Below are positions 28,317-37,681 of a DNA stretch of 64,000 nt, one piece after another; the first letter of the stretch is position 1; every line of letters begins with the position of its first letter. The stretch comes from Bordetella avium. Its GTDB lineage: Bacteria > Pseudomonadota > Gammaproteobacteria > Burkholderiales > Burkholderiaceae_B. Position numbers and translations under genes: made by a program. The notes under the pieces are model-generated. The model did not search any database, was not told where the DNA came from, and saw only the letters and a list, made by a program, of their open reading frames with translations. The DNA lies in the NCBI RefSeq assembly GCF_034424645.1, contig NZ_CP139969.1, positions 2,542,001-2,606,000 on the forward strand, read 5' to 3'.

Positions 28317-29468
28317 TCAAAGGGCTTGACCCAGGCGGCGCAAAAAGTTTTCGCAGTCGGCCAACTGGTCAAGCGCCACATATTCGTTGGGCTTGTGCGC
28401 CTGCTCGATATGACCCGGACCGCACACCACGGTGGGAATGCCCATGCCCTGGAACAAGCCTGCTTCGGTGCCATACGCCACCTTGCGCGTCTGGCGGTCG
28501 GCGGTCAGTGCGCGCACCAGTTGGGTGATGGCGGCCTCTTCTGAAGCCTCCAGGCCCGGCGCGTACGCGCCCTTTTCAATCTCGATGCGGGCATCACCGA
28601 ACTCGGCCTGCATGCGCGGCAACAGCGTCTGTTGCACATAGGCCTCGACCTGCGCCTGGATCTGCTCGGCGGGCATGCCCGGCAAATTCCGAAACTCGTA
28701 AGAAAACTCACAGAGTTCTGGGATGGTGTTGACCGCGATGCCACCATGAATCTGATTGGTGGTCATGGTCGAGAACGGCACGTCGTAAAACTGATCGTAA
28801 GGCCCATTGGCCTTGAAACCATCCGCGAGGTCACGGATGTGGCAGATCAGGCGTGCGGCGTATTCGATGGCATTGCAGCCACGGGGCGTCAGCGAGGAAT
28901 GCGCCGCCTTGCCATGCACCCGGCAACGAAACAAATTGATGCCCTTGTGGGCCACGACGACCTGCATGCCGGTCGGTTCACCCACCACGCAGCCTTCGGG
29001 CCGGATGCCGCGATCATGGAGATCGGCGATCAGATAGGGCGCGCCAGCGCAGCCCACCTCCTCGTCATAGGAGAAGGCCAGATGAATAGGCTTGGTGCGC
29101 GGCATGGCCAGGTATTCGGGGACCAAGGCCAGCGACGCGGCGATAAAGCCCTTCATGTCGCAAGACCCGCGGCCATAAAGCCGCCCGTCGGCCTCATAAA
29201 GCTTGAACGGGTCCGTGGCCCAATCCTGCCCATCGACCGGGACCACATCGGTGTGCCCGGAAAGCACGATACCGCCCTGGGTATTGCCATCCGCGGCCGG
29301 CAGCGTGGCGAAAAGATTCGCCTTATTGCGCTCAGGGCTATGCACCAGCCAGGCCTGAACACCCTGCTGCCCCAGCCAATCGCGGCAGGTTTCTATCAAA
29401 GCCAGATTCGAGTTCCGGCTGGTGGTGTCGAAACCAACCAGCGTTTCCAGCCAAGCACGTGCGTTCAT
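28317..29468 (-). CDS. argE: Acetylornithine deacetylase (ArgE-type M20 metallohydrolase)
   Basis: M20-family zinc hydrolase (383 aa) that removes acetyl from N-acetylornithine in arginine synthesis. It has SGHTDVVPVDG, with its metal His and catalytic Asp, GRGSCDMKGF with the bridging Asp, YDEEVGCAGAP with the catalytic Glu pair, and CGPGHIEQAHKPNEYV near the end with the last metal His. A lid domain with dimer His (HGKAAHSS) interrupts the catalytic domain. Many beta-proteobacteria recycle acetyl groups through ArgJ, so this enzyme may instead serve as a broader acyl-amino acid deacylase. Confidence 0.9.
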   Translation of the reverse strand: MNARAWLETLVGFDTTSRNSNLALIETCRDWLGQQGVQAWLVHSPERNKANLFATLPAADGNTQGGIVLSGHTDVVPVDGQDWATDPFKLYEADGRLYGRGSCDMKGFIAASLALVPEYLAMPRTKPIHLAFSYDEEVGCAGAPYLIADLHDRGIRPEGCVVGEPTGMQVVVAHKGINLFRCRVHGKAAHSSLTPRGCNAIEYAARLICHIRDLADGFKANGPYDQFYDVPFSTMTTNQIHGGIAVNTIPELCEFSYEFRNLPGMPAEQIQAQVEAYVQQTLLPRMQAEFGDARIEIEKGAYAPGLEASEEAAITQLVRALTADRQTRKVAYGTEAGLFQGMGIPTVVCGPGHIEQAHKPNEYVALDQLADCENFLRRLGQAL

Positions 29469-29572
29469 GTTGCAAGACCCTGAGATAAATCCTGAGTGTA
29501 GGACAGCTATGTAGCGCGCGAATAGCTCGTTTTATGCCTGTCTTCAGCAAGCGGCACAGGGGAAATCCCTAA

Positions 29573-31804
29573 TCAACGGCGGCTGGCCGCCGACACGCCG
29601 GCCACCTCGCGCAAGGCGTCGAGCGCCTTTTGCAAAGAGCTCGCGCCACGCACCTCAACGGTAAACACCATATGGGCAAGCGATTGTTTACTCTGGGTAT
29701 TCACACCCACGACATTCAGCCGCAGGCGGGCGAAGACCTCAGAAAGGTCGCGCAGCAGGCCGGGGCGATCGTGGGCACGCACGCTGATGTCGACCGGGTA
29801 GTAGCTATCTGAGGTGTCTCCCCAATCGACCGCAATGACCCGCTCGGGCTCGCGCTCGGCGAGCGCTTTGAAACTATGGCAATCGGCGCGATGAATGGAC
29901 ACACCGCGCCCCCGCGTGACAAAACCCTGGATATCGTCGGGCGGCGCGGGACGGCAGCAACGCGCCAACTGCGTGAGCAAAGATCCGACACCCACCACCA
30001 ATACACCGCTCTTGCCCGTCTTTTCGGCGCTGTCGGCGCTACGCGCATGCGTGAGCAAAGAGGGCGGCTCTGGCGCGGCTACCGGCTGCTGAAATACGCT
30101 GTCGATCTGCCGCAGGCTGAACTCTTCCTTGGCCGCCGCCACATACAAATCATCTGCTTTGGCGAAACCCAGGCTCTGCGCCAACTGCTCCAGGTTGATG
30201 GCGGTCTTGCCCAGGCGTTGCAACTCCTTTTCGACCAGGGCTTGGCCCTGGGTGATGCGCTGCTGCAACTCGATGGCGTTAAACCACATGCGCACCTTGG
30301 CGCGAGCCCGGGGGCTGGCCAGATAGCCAAGCTGCGGATTCAGCCAATCCCGCGAGGGGCCGCCCGACTTGGCGGCGATGATTTCCACGGTTTGTCCCGT
30401 CGACAAACGGGTTTGCAGGGGCACCATCTGCCCATCCACACGGGCTCCCCGGCAGCGGTGGCCAAGATCGGTGTGCAGGTGATAGGCAAAATCCACTGGC
30501 GTGGCATCCTGCGGCAGTTCGATCACCCGCGCCTGGGGCGTCAGTACGTAAATACGGTCATCGCCCTGATGCTCAGGCACCTCGCGGGGCGTATGCACGC
30601 CATCTTCATTGGCCGCCTCGACATCGCTATTCCAGGCCAACAGTTGGCGCATCCAGGCCAATTGGCGGTCATAGTCGCTCGAGGCCGCCACCTGTCCCCC
30701 TTTCGCGCCGGCCTCTTTGTAGCGCCAGTGCGCCGCCATGCCGTACTCGGCGAACTGATGCATTTCCCGCGTGCGGATCTGCACCTCGAACGCACGGCCC
30801 TCCTCATCCATGACGACGGTATGCAGCGAGCGATAACCATTGGGCTTGGGCCGGGAAATATAGTCGTCGAACTCTTCGGGGATGGGCGTCCACAGTTCAT
30901 GCACCAGGGCCAGCGCGGAATAGCAGTCGCGCACGTCATCCACAATGACGCGCAAGGCGCGCAAGTCATAGAGCTTGGAAAAATCCAGGCCTTTGATCCG
31001 TGTTTTGTTCCAGATACTGTAGATGTGCTTGGGCCGCCCACTGACCTCGCCCTTGATACCGGCCCGCGCCAGCACAGCCTGAATGCGCGCAATGGTGTCG
31101 GTAATGAAGGCCTCGCGCTCGACGCGCTTTTCCTCCAGCAGCCGGGCGATTTCCTTATAGCGATCGGGTTCAAGAAAACGGAAAGACAGGTCTTCCATTT
31201 CCCACTTGATCTGCCAGATGCCCAGACGATTGGCCAAGGGCGTGTAGAGATCCAGGGTCTCGCGGGCAAAAGCCGGATTACAGGGCGTTTTGGTTTCCGC
31301 ATGCCAGCGCAGACTTTGCAGCCGAGAAGCCAGACGCATCAGCACAATGCGCAGGTCGGCCGCCATGGCCAGCAGCATCTTGCGCTGCATTTCTTTCTGA
31401 GAACCTGTCACGGCTGCCGTATCGGCCGCCTGGCGTGCCACGACGCCCAATCGCAGCAGGGCACGGGCGCCCTGCACCAGGCGCACCACCTCGGCGCCGA
31501 ACACCTTGGTCAAAGGATCATTGCGCAGCGGCGATGCGCTCAGGTCAGCGGGCAAGGTCGCCAGCAAAGCGGCCGCACGGGTAGCGGCATCCGTATGCAG
31601 ATTGGCCAGAATACGCACCACGCACGCCGCATGGTGTGTCAGCGGCTCGCCCGTGATGGCGTTCTGCCCGTCAAAGCGCGGCAAAGCCCAGGCTGCAGCC
31701 TGGACCAGCAAATCCATGCCGGCTTCGTCCAGGCCGGCACCGGCCGCCTGGCGCCAGGCCATATCGAAGGGCTCGGTCAACGTTGACGTGTCAGAGGCAG
31801 ACAT
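29573..31804 (-). CDS. relA: (p)ppGpp synthetase RelA
   Basis: Ribosome-associated synthetase (743 aa) that makes the starvation signal (p)ppGpp when uncharged tRNA enters the ribosome. The N-terminal hydrolase-like domain lacks the HD dyad (HHAACVVRILANLH near 57-70), so hydrolysis is not expected. The synthetase domain carries the RelA-type EXDD motif (Glu311-Phe-Asp-Asp314) rather than the RXKD of bifunctional SpoT/Rel. A TGS domain (about 415-480) and a C-terminal ACT domain (about 665-740) follow. The ATG at 31804 has no clear ribosome site, so the start is less certain. Confidence 0.95.
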   Translation of the reverse strand: MSASDTSTLTEPFDMAWRQAAGAGLDEAGMDLLVQAAAWALPRFDGQNAITGEPLTHHAACVVRILANLHTDAATRAAALLATLPADLSASPLRNDPLTKVFGAEVVRLVQGARALLRLGVVARQAADTAAVTGSQKEMQRKMLLAMAADLRIVLMRLASRLQSLRWHAETKTPCNPAFARETLDLYTPLANRLGIWQIKWEMEDLSFRFLEPDRYKEIARLLEEKRVEREAFITDTIARIQAVLARAGIKGEVSGRPKHIYSIWNKTRIKGLDFSKLYDLRALRVIVDDVRDCYSALALVHELWTPIPEEFDDYISRPKPNGYRSLHTVVMDEEGRAFEVQIRTREMHQFAEYGMAAHWRYKEAGAKGGQVAASSDYDRQLAWMRQLLAWNSDVEAANEDGVHTPREVPEHQGDDRIYVLTPQARVIELPQDATPVDFAYHLHTDLGHRCRGARVDGQMVPLQTRLSTGQTVEIIAAKSGGPSRDWLNPQLGYLASPRARAKVRMWFNAIELQQRITQGQALVEKELQRLGKTAINLEQLAQSLGFAKADDLYVAAAKEEFSLRQIDSVFQQPVAAPEPPSLLTHARSADSAEKTGKSGVLVVGVGSLLTQLARCCRPAPPDDIQGFVTRGRGVSIHRADCHSFKALAEREPERVIAVDWGDTSDSYYPVDISVRAHDRPGLLRDLSEVFARLRLNVVGVNTQSKQSLAHMVFTVEVRGASSLQKALDALREVAGVSAASRR

Positions 31805-32001
31805 AGCGAGTCAGGCTGAGATTCGGGAAAGACAATGAAACAGCGGTGCAACTCTGGACAGCGCAGATACCCTGAGCAGAGCGCCAGACCGAAACTGCGC
31901 CATAATCTGGCGGCGCTGTCGCTCCGATCATTTTAGAAATATTTCGCACACTCTACACTACGGGCCAGCAAGCCCACCCGCCAGGCAGCGCAGAGGGGAA
32001 T

Positions 32002-32835
32002 ATGGATATGTTCAGATGGTTGACAGGCCGTGGTGCATCGCAGGCAGAGGTGCAGGAGATGCAGGCGCGCATTCCCGAGCCGCTATGGCGCGACGTGCTG
32101 GCTGCACACCCCTTTTTCGATGCGCTGGACGCCGCCGATCTGGAGGCGCTGCGCGCCCGCGCCGCCTGGCTGCTGGCCAGCAAACAAATCAATGCCGCAG
32201 GCTGCCTGGAGCTGAACGACTTCATGCGCCTGTCTATCTGCGCGCAGGCCGCGCTGCCCATTCTCAAACTCAGTCCGCAACTTTATGCCGGTTGGGACGA
32301 GATCATTGTCTACCCCAGCGGATTCACTATCCCGCAGGTCATGCAGGACGAAGATGGCGTGGTGCACGAATACCTCGAAGAGGCCGCCGGACAGGCCTGG
32401 GATGGCGGCCCGGTGATTCTCTCTTGGGACGACGCGGCAGACGCCCAGGAGGCTTTCAACGTGGTTATCCACGAGTTTGCGCACAAACTGGATTTACGCG
32501 CCGGCAGCGCTGACGGCATGCCCGACCTGGGCCCGGGTCTTTCTCCCCGCCAATGGCAGCAGACACTGCAAGACAGCCTCGCGCACTTTCGCCGGGCGCT
32601 GGATGAGATCGAGGCGGCCATTCCGCCCGACATCGATCCGGAGAGCCCGGATGCCGATACCTGGTATGGTCAACTCCCGCTCGACCCCTACGCGGCAACG
32701 GATGAGGCCGAGTTCTTCGCTGTCAGTTCCGAACATTTCTTCACCGCTCCCTGGCCCTTGGCCGAGGCGATGCCTGATTGGTACGCACTACTGCGCGCCT
32801 ACTACCAACAAGACCCGCTAGCGAGACTGTCATGA
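32002..32835 (+). CDS. mtfA: MtfA-type M90 zinc peptidase
   Basis: Cytosolic metallopeptidase (277 aa) of the M90 family. E. coli MtfA inactivates the repressor Mlc and so affects glucose phosphotransferase expression. The zinc site is HEFAH (His157, Glu158, His161). The family blocks LNDFMRLSICAQAALPIL, EIIVYPSGF, GPVILSWDDA and DEAEFFAVSSEHFF are present. Whether an Mlc-like partner exists here is unknown. Its stop overlaps the start of the next gene (ATGA). Confidence 0.92.
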   Translation: MDMFRWLTGRGASQAEVQEMQARIPEPLWRDVLAAHPFFDALDAADLEALRARAAWLLASKQINAAGCLELNDFMRLSICAQAALPILKLSPQLYAGWDEIIVYPSGFTIPQVMQDEDGVVHEYLEEAAGQAWDGGPVILSWDDAADAQEAFNVVIHEFAHKLDLRAGSADGMPDLGPGLSPRQWQQTLQDSLAHFRRALDEIEAAIPPDIDPESPDADTWYGQLPLDPYAATDEAEFFAVSSEHFFTAPWPLAEAMPDWYALLRAYYQQDPLARLS

Positions 32836-33350
32836 AAGAACTGCTTATCGTGTGGCACTCACGTACGGGCGCGGCGCGCCTGTTAGCTCAAGCGCTGGAA
32901 AGCGGCGCCTTGCAGGCTGCGGCCGAGGGGGGCCACAGCGATGATTTCCGGGTGCGGCGGCTGCCAGCTCACGAAGCGCAGGGGCAGGATGTGTTGGCGG
33001 CGGATGGCTTGATATTCTGCGCCCCCGAAAACCTCGGCAGCCTGAGCGGCGAAATGAAGGACTTCTTTGACCGCTGCTACTACGCGGTGGACACGCATCT
33101 GGCCGGACGCCCCTATGGCGCCGTCATCAGCGCCGGCACGGATGGCGAAGGCGCGGCAAGGCAGATCGAACGTATCTGCACCAGATGGCGACTGAATCGG
33201 ATCGCCCCGACGCTGGTCGTGCGCAACGGCGCACAGACCCCGGAGGCCATTCTCGCGCCAAAACAACTGGATGGGCCGACAGCCGCCCAAGCGCAGAACC
33301 TGGGAGGATTGCTGGCGGCCACCCTGCTGCTGGGGGCCCTCCCTGCTTGA
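32832..33350 (+). CDS. Flavodoxin-like / NAD(P)H-quinone reductase-fold protein
   Basis: FMN-binding flavodoxin-fold protein of 172 aa. It starts MKELLIVWHSRTGAARLLAQ with the phosphate loop SRTGA, and has GLIFCAPENLGSLSGEMKDFFDRCYY, a family-typical flavin contact region. No cysteine iron-sulfur motif is present. Start codon chosen at 32832 because it overlaps the mtfA stop (ATGA) and begins at the first beta-strand. Redox partner and substrate unknown. Confidence 0.82.
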   Translation: MKELLIVWHSRTGAARLLAQALESGALQAAAEGGHSDDFRVRRLPAHEAQGQDVLAADGLIFCAPENLGSLSGEMKDFFDRCYYAVDTHLAGRPYGAVISAGTDGEGAARQIERICTRWRLNRIAPTLVVRNGAQTPEAILAPKQLDGPTAAQAQNLGGLLAATLLLGALPA

Positions 33351-33364
33351 GCGAACGCCTGCGC

Positions 33365-33391
33365 GGCGTCCGCTCAAACCGGGTGGACGCC
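33365..33391. terminator. Inverted repeat between convergent genes
   Basis: GGCGTCC (33365-33371) and GGACGCC (33385-33391) form a 7-bp stem with a 13-nt loop in the 46 nt between two convergent genes. Neither side has a T-tract, so termination is only possible. Confidence 0.3.
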
Positions 33392-33396
33392 TCACA

Positions 33397-33750
33397 TCAG
33401 GCGATGGCGGCCGTCACGACGATCTCGACCTTGTAATCGGGATTGGCCAGGCGGGCCTCGACCGTTGCACGCGGAGGCGAATTGCCTGCGGCGACCCAAG
33501 CGTCCCAAGCCTTGTTCATGCCGTCGAATTCCTTCATATTGGCCACGAAGATCTGGGCCATCAGGATTTTGCTCTTGTCGGTGCCCGCTTCGGCCAGCAG
33601 ACGGTCGATGGTCGCCAGCACCTGAGCGGTTTGACCCGTGATGTCCAGCGAGGCATCGTCAGGCACCTGGCCAGCCAGATACGCGACACCGTTGTAAACG
33701 GCCATGTCAGAGAGACGCTTTTCAATATTGAAGCGCTTGATGCTGCTCAT
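33397..33750 (-). CDS. RidA/YjgF/YER057c/UK114 family protein
   Basis: Small protein of 117 aa from the Rid family, which hydrolyses reactive enamines/imines formed by PLP enzymes. The conserved arginine lies in PPRATVEARLANPDYKVEIVV. VAYLAGQVPDD and AQVLATIDRLLAEAGTDKSKIL are also typical. Sub-family not fixed; the ending (KVEIVVTAAIA) differs from archetypal RidA, so it may be one of the Rid2-7 groups. Confidence 0.87.
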   Translation of the reverse strand: MSSIKRFNIEKRLSDMAVYNGVAYLAGQVPDDASLDITGQTAQVLATIDRLLAEAGTDKSKILMAQIFVANMKEFDGMNKAWDAWVAAGNSPPRATVEARLANPDYKVEIVVTAAIA

Positions 33751-33790
33751 AAACTTCCCCTTAGAGTGGTTAGCGGCGGAAAAAAAGAAA

Positions 33791-34966
33791 TCAGGCTGGC
33801 GCCAGCTCGAAAACCTGACGCAGATAGGCCAGATAGGCCGGATCGTCGCACATGGTTTTCTCGGGCGCGTCGGAAACCTTGGCGACCGGCTGCCCGTTGC
33901 AGCGGACCATTTTCATCACGATCTGCAAAGGCTGATGACCCAAATCGTTGGTGAGATTGGTGCCGATACCGAATGAAACCTTGCAGCGGCCGGCAAACTG
34001 GCGAGCCAGTTCGATCGCGCGCGGGAAGGTCAGCGCATCGGAGAATACCAGGGTCTTGGTGCGAGGATCGACCCGATTTTTGCGATAGTGCTCCAGCAGG
34101 CGCTCTCCCCAGACAAAGGGGTCACCCGAGTCATGGCGCGCGCCATCGAAGAGCTTGCAGAAATACATATCGAAATCGCGCAGAAAGGCGTCGGTGCCAT
34201 ACACATCGGAAAGCGCAATGCCGAGGTCTCCCCGGTACTCTTTGGCCCAGACTTCCAAGGCGAAGACCTGGGAGTCGCGCAGGCGCGGCCCCAGGGCCTG
34301 GCAGGCCTGGAGATACTCGTGCCCCATCGTCCCCAACGGCAGCACGTTATGGCGCATGGCGAGCAGCACATTGCTGGTGCCCGCGAAGTGCTGCCCCATC
34401 TCTGCCTTCATGGTGGCGACGACCTCTTCATGCCAGCGCTTTGAGAAGCGCCGGCGGGTGCCGTATTCGGCCACGCGGAAATCGGTGAGCGCCGGGTCGT
34501 CCAGCACCAGATGCATCTTGGACTGCAAACGCTGGCGGCCCTCTTCCCAGTCGGGATGGGTCTGCACGTTGCGGAAATAGACTTCATTGACGATGGCCAG
34601 CACAGGAATCTCGAACAGAATCGTGTGCAACCAGGGGCCTTTCACCGTGATGGATATCTCGCCAGGCTCCCTGCCCTCTTCAATGGCGATGCAACGCTCG
34701 GGCAGATGAAACAGGCCCAAAAAATCGACGAAATCGCTCTTGATGAAGCGCAGGCCGCGCAAATAATCGAGCTCTTCGCTAGTGAAGCGCAACTGGCACA
34801 GTGCGTGGATTTCCTGGCGGATTTCGTCCAGGTAGGGACGCAAATCGACGCCCTGATTCCGGCATTTATAACGGTACTCGACCTGCGCAGCAGGAAAATG
34901 ATGCAGCACCACCTGCATCATGGAGAACTTATACAGGTCGGTGTCGAGCAACGAAGTGATAATCAT
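33791..34966 (-). CDS. pncB: Nicotinate phosphoribosyltransferase
   Basis: First enzyme of NAD salvage from nicotinate (391 aa), ATP-stimulated. It starts [25 protein letters not shown], the family start. [34 protein letters not shown] (with the histidine that is phosphorylated in characterised enzymes), [13 protein letters not shown] and [13 protein letters not shown] follow. I chose the ATG at 34966; the open frame continues far upstream, but that part lies opposite fdxA and fpr and is not family-like. Divergent from fdxA. Confidence 0.95.
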   Translation of the reverse strand: MIITSLLDTDLYKFSMMQVVLHHFPAAQVEYRYKCRNQGVDLRPYLDEIRQEIHALCQLRFTSEELDYLRGLRFIKSDFVDFLGLFHLPERCIAIEEGREPGEISITVKGPWLHTILFEIPVLAIVNEVYFRNVQTHPDWEEGRQRLQSKMHLVLDDPALTDFRVAEYGTRRRFSKRWHEEVVATMKAEMGQHFAGTSNVLLAMRHNVLPLGTMGHEYLQACQALGPRLRDSQVFALEVWAKEYRGDLGIALSDVYGTDAFLRDFDMYFCKLFDGARHDSGDPFVWGERLLEHYRKNRVDPRTKTLVFSDALTFPRAIELARQFAGRCKVSFGIGTNLTNDLGHQPLQIVMKMVRCNGQPVAKVSDAPEKTMCDDPAYLAYLRQVFELAPA

Positions 34967-35128
34967 GGTGCTGGCGGATTCATTTTGCGCAAACCATAGC
35001 ATATCGAGCCGCTTTCCAAGCACTGCCACCCTGCCCGCATCCTGGGTTATCGTGCCTGACAGCCTTGCTCGGGTAAAATCCCGGACAACAAAGCTTACAA
35101 GCCATGCCCGATCCCGGAGTTCTTCAGA

Positions 35129-35452
35129 ATGACCCACGTTGTTACCGAAAACTGTATTAAGTGCAAATACACGGACTGCGTCGATGTATGTCCCGTGGAC
35201 TGTTTTCGGGAAGGTCCGAATTTCCTGGTAATCGACCCGGATGAGTGTATTGATTGCGCCGTGTGCATTCCCGAATGCCCGGCCAATGCGATTTACGCCG
35301 AGGAAGACGTGCCGCAAGACCAAATGAAATTCATCGCCCTTAACGCCGAATTGTCGGCTGAATTCGCCAGCATCAGCCGCGCCAAAAAGCCGCTGCCTGA
35401 CGCCGACGAATGGAACGGCGTGCAAGACAAACTGCAACATCTCGAGCGCTGA
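35129..35452 (+). CDS. fdxA: Seven-iron ferredoxin
   Basis: Electron carrier (107 aa) of the Azotobacter FdI type, with one [3Fe-4S] and one [4Fe-4S] cluster. The cysteines are in [20 protein letters not shown] and [18 protein letters not shown]. The C-terminal extension (about 60-107) is usual. It lies 19 nt upstream of fpr in the same direction, so the two are likely a redox pair. Confidence 0.95.
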   Translation: MTHVVTENCIKCKYTDCVDVCPVDCFREGPNFLVIDPDECIDCAVCIPECPANAIYAEEDVPQDQMKFIALNAELSAEFASISRAKKPLPDADEWNGVQDKLQHLER

Positions 35453-35471
35453 AAGGCCTGCCCTGCGGCCT

Positions 35472-36263
35472 ATGACCGATAGCAAATACACCCACCAGAC
35501 CGTCACGGCTATCCGCAACTGGGTTCCTGGCAAACTGTTTTCCCTGCGGGTCACGCGCGACGAGCAGTTCGCGTTCCAGGCCGGGCAATTTGCCCGTGTG
35601 GGCTTGCCGGCCCAGGGCGGCACCGAGCCGTCTATCTGGCGCGCTTACTCGATGGTGTCCGCCCCCGGCGAGTCCGAACTGGAGTTCTACTCCATCGTCA
35701 TGCCCGGAGGGGAATTCAGCCCCCGCATGGCCGCGCTGCGGCCTGGCGATTCGCTATATATCGAGAAAAAACCCTTCGGCTTTCTGACCCCGGATCGTTT
35801 CGAACCGGGCGGCTCGCTCTGGTTGCTCGCTTCGGGCACCGGCCTGTCGGCCTATATGTCCATGTTGCGCGACCCGGCCACGTGGCAGCGCTTTGACCGG
35901 ATCGCGCTGGTGCATGGCGTGCGCTACGCCGAAGAACTGGCCTACCGCGAAGAAATCGAGCAGCTACACCAGCGTGCTGACCTGGCGCCTTATTTTCAGG
36001 CCAGGGCGGACAAGCTGCGCTACCTGCCGATCGCGACAAGGGAATCCCTGCCCGGCCTGCCGCAAGCGCGCCTGACCACACTGCTGGCCGACGGCCAGCT
36101 GGAAGCGCTATTGGGCGAAAAACTGGAGCCGGCACTGGTGAAAATCATGCTTTGCGGTAATCCGGGCATGTTGGCCGATGGGCGAAAACTGCTCGCCGAA
36201 CGCGGTTTCGCGCCGGGCCGTCGCGGGATTCCAGGCAATTTGGCCGTCGAAAACTACTGGTAA
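35472..36263 (+). CDS. fpr: Ferredoxin/flavodoxin-NADP+ reductase
   Basis: FAD enzyme (263 aa) that moves electrons between NADP(H) and ferredoxin or flavodoxin. The FAD motif is RAYSMVSAP (about 57-65), the NADP-binding region is [17 protein letters not shown], and the C-terminal CGNPGML...[14 protein letters not shown] ends in the aromatic residue typical of bacterial Fpr. Encoded right after fdxA. Confidence 0.94.
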   Translation: MTDSKYTHQTVTAIRNWVPGKLFSLRVTRDEQFAFQAGQFARVGLPAQGGTEPSIWRAYSMVSAPGESELEFYSIVMPGGEFSPRMAALRPGDSLYIEKKPFGFLTPDRFEPGGSLWLLASGTGLSAYMSMLRDPATWQRFDRIALVHGVRYAEELAYREEIEQLHQRADLAPYFQARADKLRYLPIATRESLPGLPQARLTTLLADGQLEALLGEKLEPALVKIMLCGNPGMLADGRKLLAERGFAPGRRGIPGNLAVENYW

Positions 36264-36331
36264 GCCCAGACGGCATTCAGAAGGGCGGTGCTTTTTCGCA
36301 ACAATCCCGCCACGAAACAGGCGAAAAATCA

Positions 36332-36374
36332 GACTTTATCGAAATACCGTTATAGTCCAGCACCCGATAAAGTC
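36332..36374 (+). promoter_or_regulatory. Perfect 10-bp inverted repeat upstream of phaZ
   Basis: GACTTTATCG (36332-36341) and CGATAAAGTC (36365-36374) flank 23 nt containing TATAGT (36351-36356), a possible -10. It ends 26 nt before the phaZ ATG. There is no T-tract, so a regulator binding site is likelier than a terminator. Confidence 0.45.
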
Positions 36375-36400
36375 GCCGCCCATCCAGGATTGCCATCCCG

Positions 36401-37627
36401 ATGCTGTACGAATTGCACGAAATGCAAAAGGCGTTCTTGCGGCCTCTGGCCGCATTCACGGACGCCAGTTCGCAACTGTTCTCCAGCCCCTACAGCCCTC
36501 TGGCTTACACACCCTTGTCACGGCAGTTGGCTGCCAGCTGTGAACTGATCCACCGCATCGGAAAGGAATATCAGAAACCTGGATGGGGTCTGAACAGCAC
36601 CCCGATAGACGGCCGCGAAGTCAAGGTGATGGAAACGATCGCACTCGACCGGCCTTTCTGCCGTCTAGTGCATTTCCAGCGCGATCTGCGCGACACGGCT
36701 GACCGCAATGACCCGCGCGTGCTGCTAGTGGCCCCCCTGTCGGGCCATCACGCCACCCTGCTGCGCGACACCGTGCGCGCCTTGCTGCCGGCGCATGATG
36801 TGTACGTCACTGACTGGGTCGATGCGCGCATGGTTGCCCTCTCGGCCGGCCCCTTCCATCTGAACGATTATGTGCGCTATGTGCAGGACTTCATCCGCCA
36901 TCTGGGGCCGGACCTGCATGTCATTTCAGTCTGTCAGCCGACGGTGCCCGTGCTGGCGGCCATCTCACTCATGGCTGCCGCAGAAGAGCCGGCACAACCG
37001 CGCAGCATGGTCATGATGGGCGGCCCGATCGACCCACGCGAGTCTCCCACTCAGGTGAACAACCTGGCGACCACCAAGCCTTACGCCTGGTTCGAGACCC
37101 AGCTCATCCATGCCGTACCACTCAACTACCCTGGCGCCGGCCGCAAGGTCTATCCGGGTTTTCTGCAGCACGCCGGATTCATGGCCATGAATCCGGATCG
37201 CCACCTAAAGTCGCATTACGACTTCTATCTGCATCTGCTGCGCGGCGACGATAGCGATGTGGCGGCCCATCGCCGTTTCTACGACGAGTACAACGCGGTG
37301 CTGGACATGCCGGCCGAATTCTATCTGGACACCATACGCAGCGTGTTCCAAGAGTTCCGTCTGCCCAGCGGCACGTGGGATATCGATGGTGAGCGTGTCC
37401 GTCCCCAAGCCATCCGGAAAACCTCGCTATTGACCGTGGAAGGCGAACTCGATGATATTTCGGGCCAGGGTCAGACCCGCGCCGCCATCAAACTCTGTCG
37501 CGGCATCCCGGCCGCGCGTAAGATGCACTACACGGTCCAGGGTGCAGGGCATTACGGTATTTTTTCGGGCCGCCGTTGGCGCGAGCAGGTCTGCCCTAAA
37601 ATTGCGGAATTCATCCGCCTGTCCTGA
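36401..37627 (+). CDS. phaZ: Intracellular polyhydroxybutyrate depolymerase
   Basis: Alpha/beta-hydrolase-like enzyme (408 aa) that mobilises stored PHB granules. It belongs to the cysteine-nucleophile group of intracellular depolymerases: Cys178 in HVISVCQPTVPVLA, with Asp in VEGELDDISG and His in GAGHYGIFSGRRWR completing the triad by analogy with the Ralstonia enzyme. No signal peptide, fitting a cytosolic role. The start MLYELHEMQKAFLRPL is typical. Flanked by an inverted repeat upstream and a terminator downstream, so it is probably monocistronic. Confidence 0.93.
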   Translation: MLYELHEMQKAFLRPLAAFTDASSQLFSSPYSPLAYTPLSRQLAASCELIHRIGKEYQKPGWGLNSTPIDGREVKVMETIALDRPFCRLVHFQRDLRDTADRNDPRVLLVAPLSGHHATLLRDTVRALLPAHDVYVTDWVDARMVALSAGPFHLNDYVRYVQDFIRHLGPDLHVISVCQPTVPVLAAISLMAAAEEPAQPRSMVMMGGPIDPRESPTQVNNLATTKPYAWFETQLIHAVPLNYPGAGRKVYPGFLQHAGFMAMNPDRHLKSHYDFYLHLLRGDDSDVAAHRRFYDEYNAVLDMPAEFYLDTIRSVFQEFRLPSGTWDIDGERVRPQAIRKTSLLTVEGELDDISGQGQTRAAIKLCRGIPAARKMHYTVQGAGHYGIFSGRRWREQVCPKIAEFIRLS

Positions 37628-37645
37628 CACGCCCCGATTTCTCTA

Positions 37646-37679
37646 CGGGCCCGACGTGTTTCAGGGCCCGTTTTCTTTT
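37646..37679 (+). terminator. phaZ terminator
   Basis: A 7-bp stem CGGGCCC/GGGCCCG (37646-37652 with 37664-37670), 11-nt loop, followed by TTTTCTTTT. It lies 18 nt past the phaZ stop. Confidence 0.85.
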
Positions 37680-37681
37680 CT

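Noticed and set aside
34967..35623. N-terminal extension of pncB through the fdxA/fpr region
   Set aside because: The extension lies opposite two well-supported genes and has no similarity to the family; the normal PncB start is at 34966.
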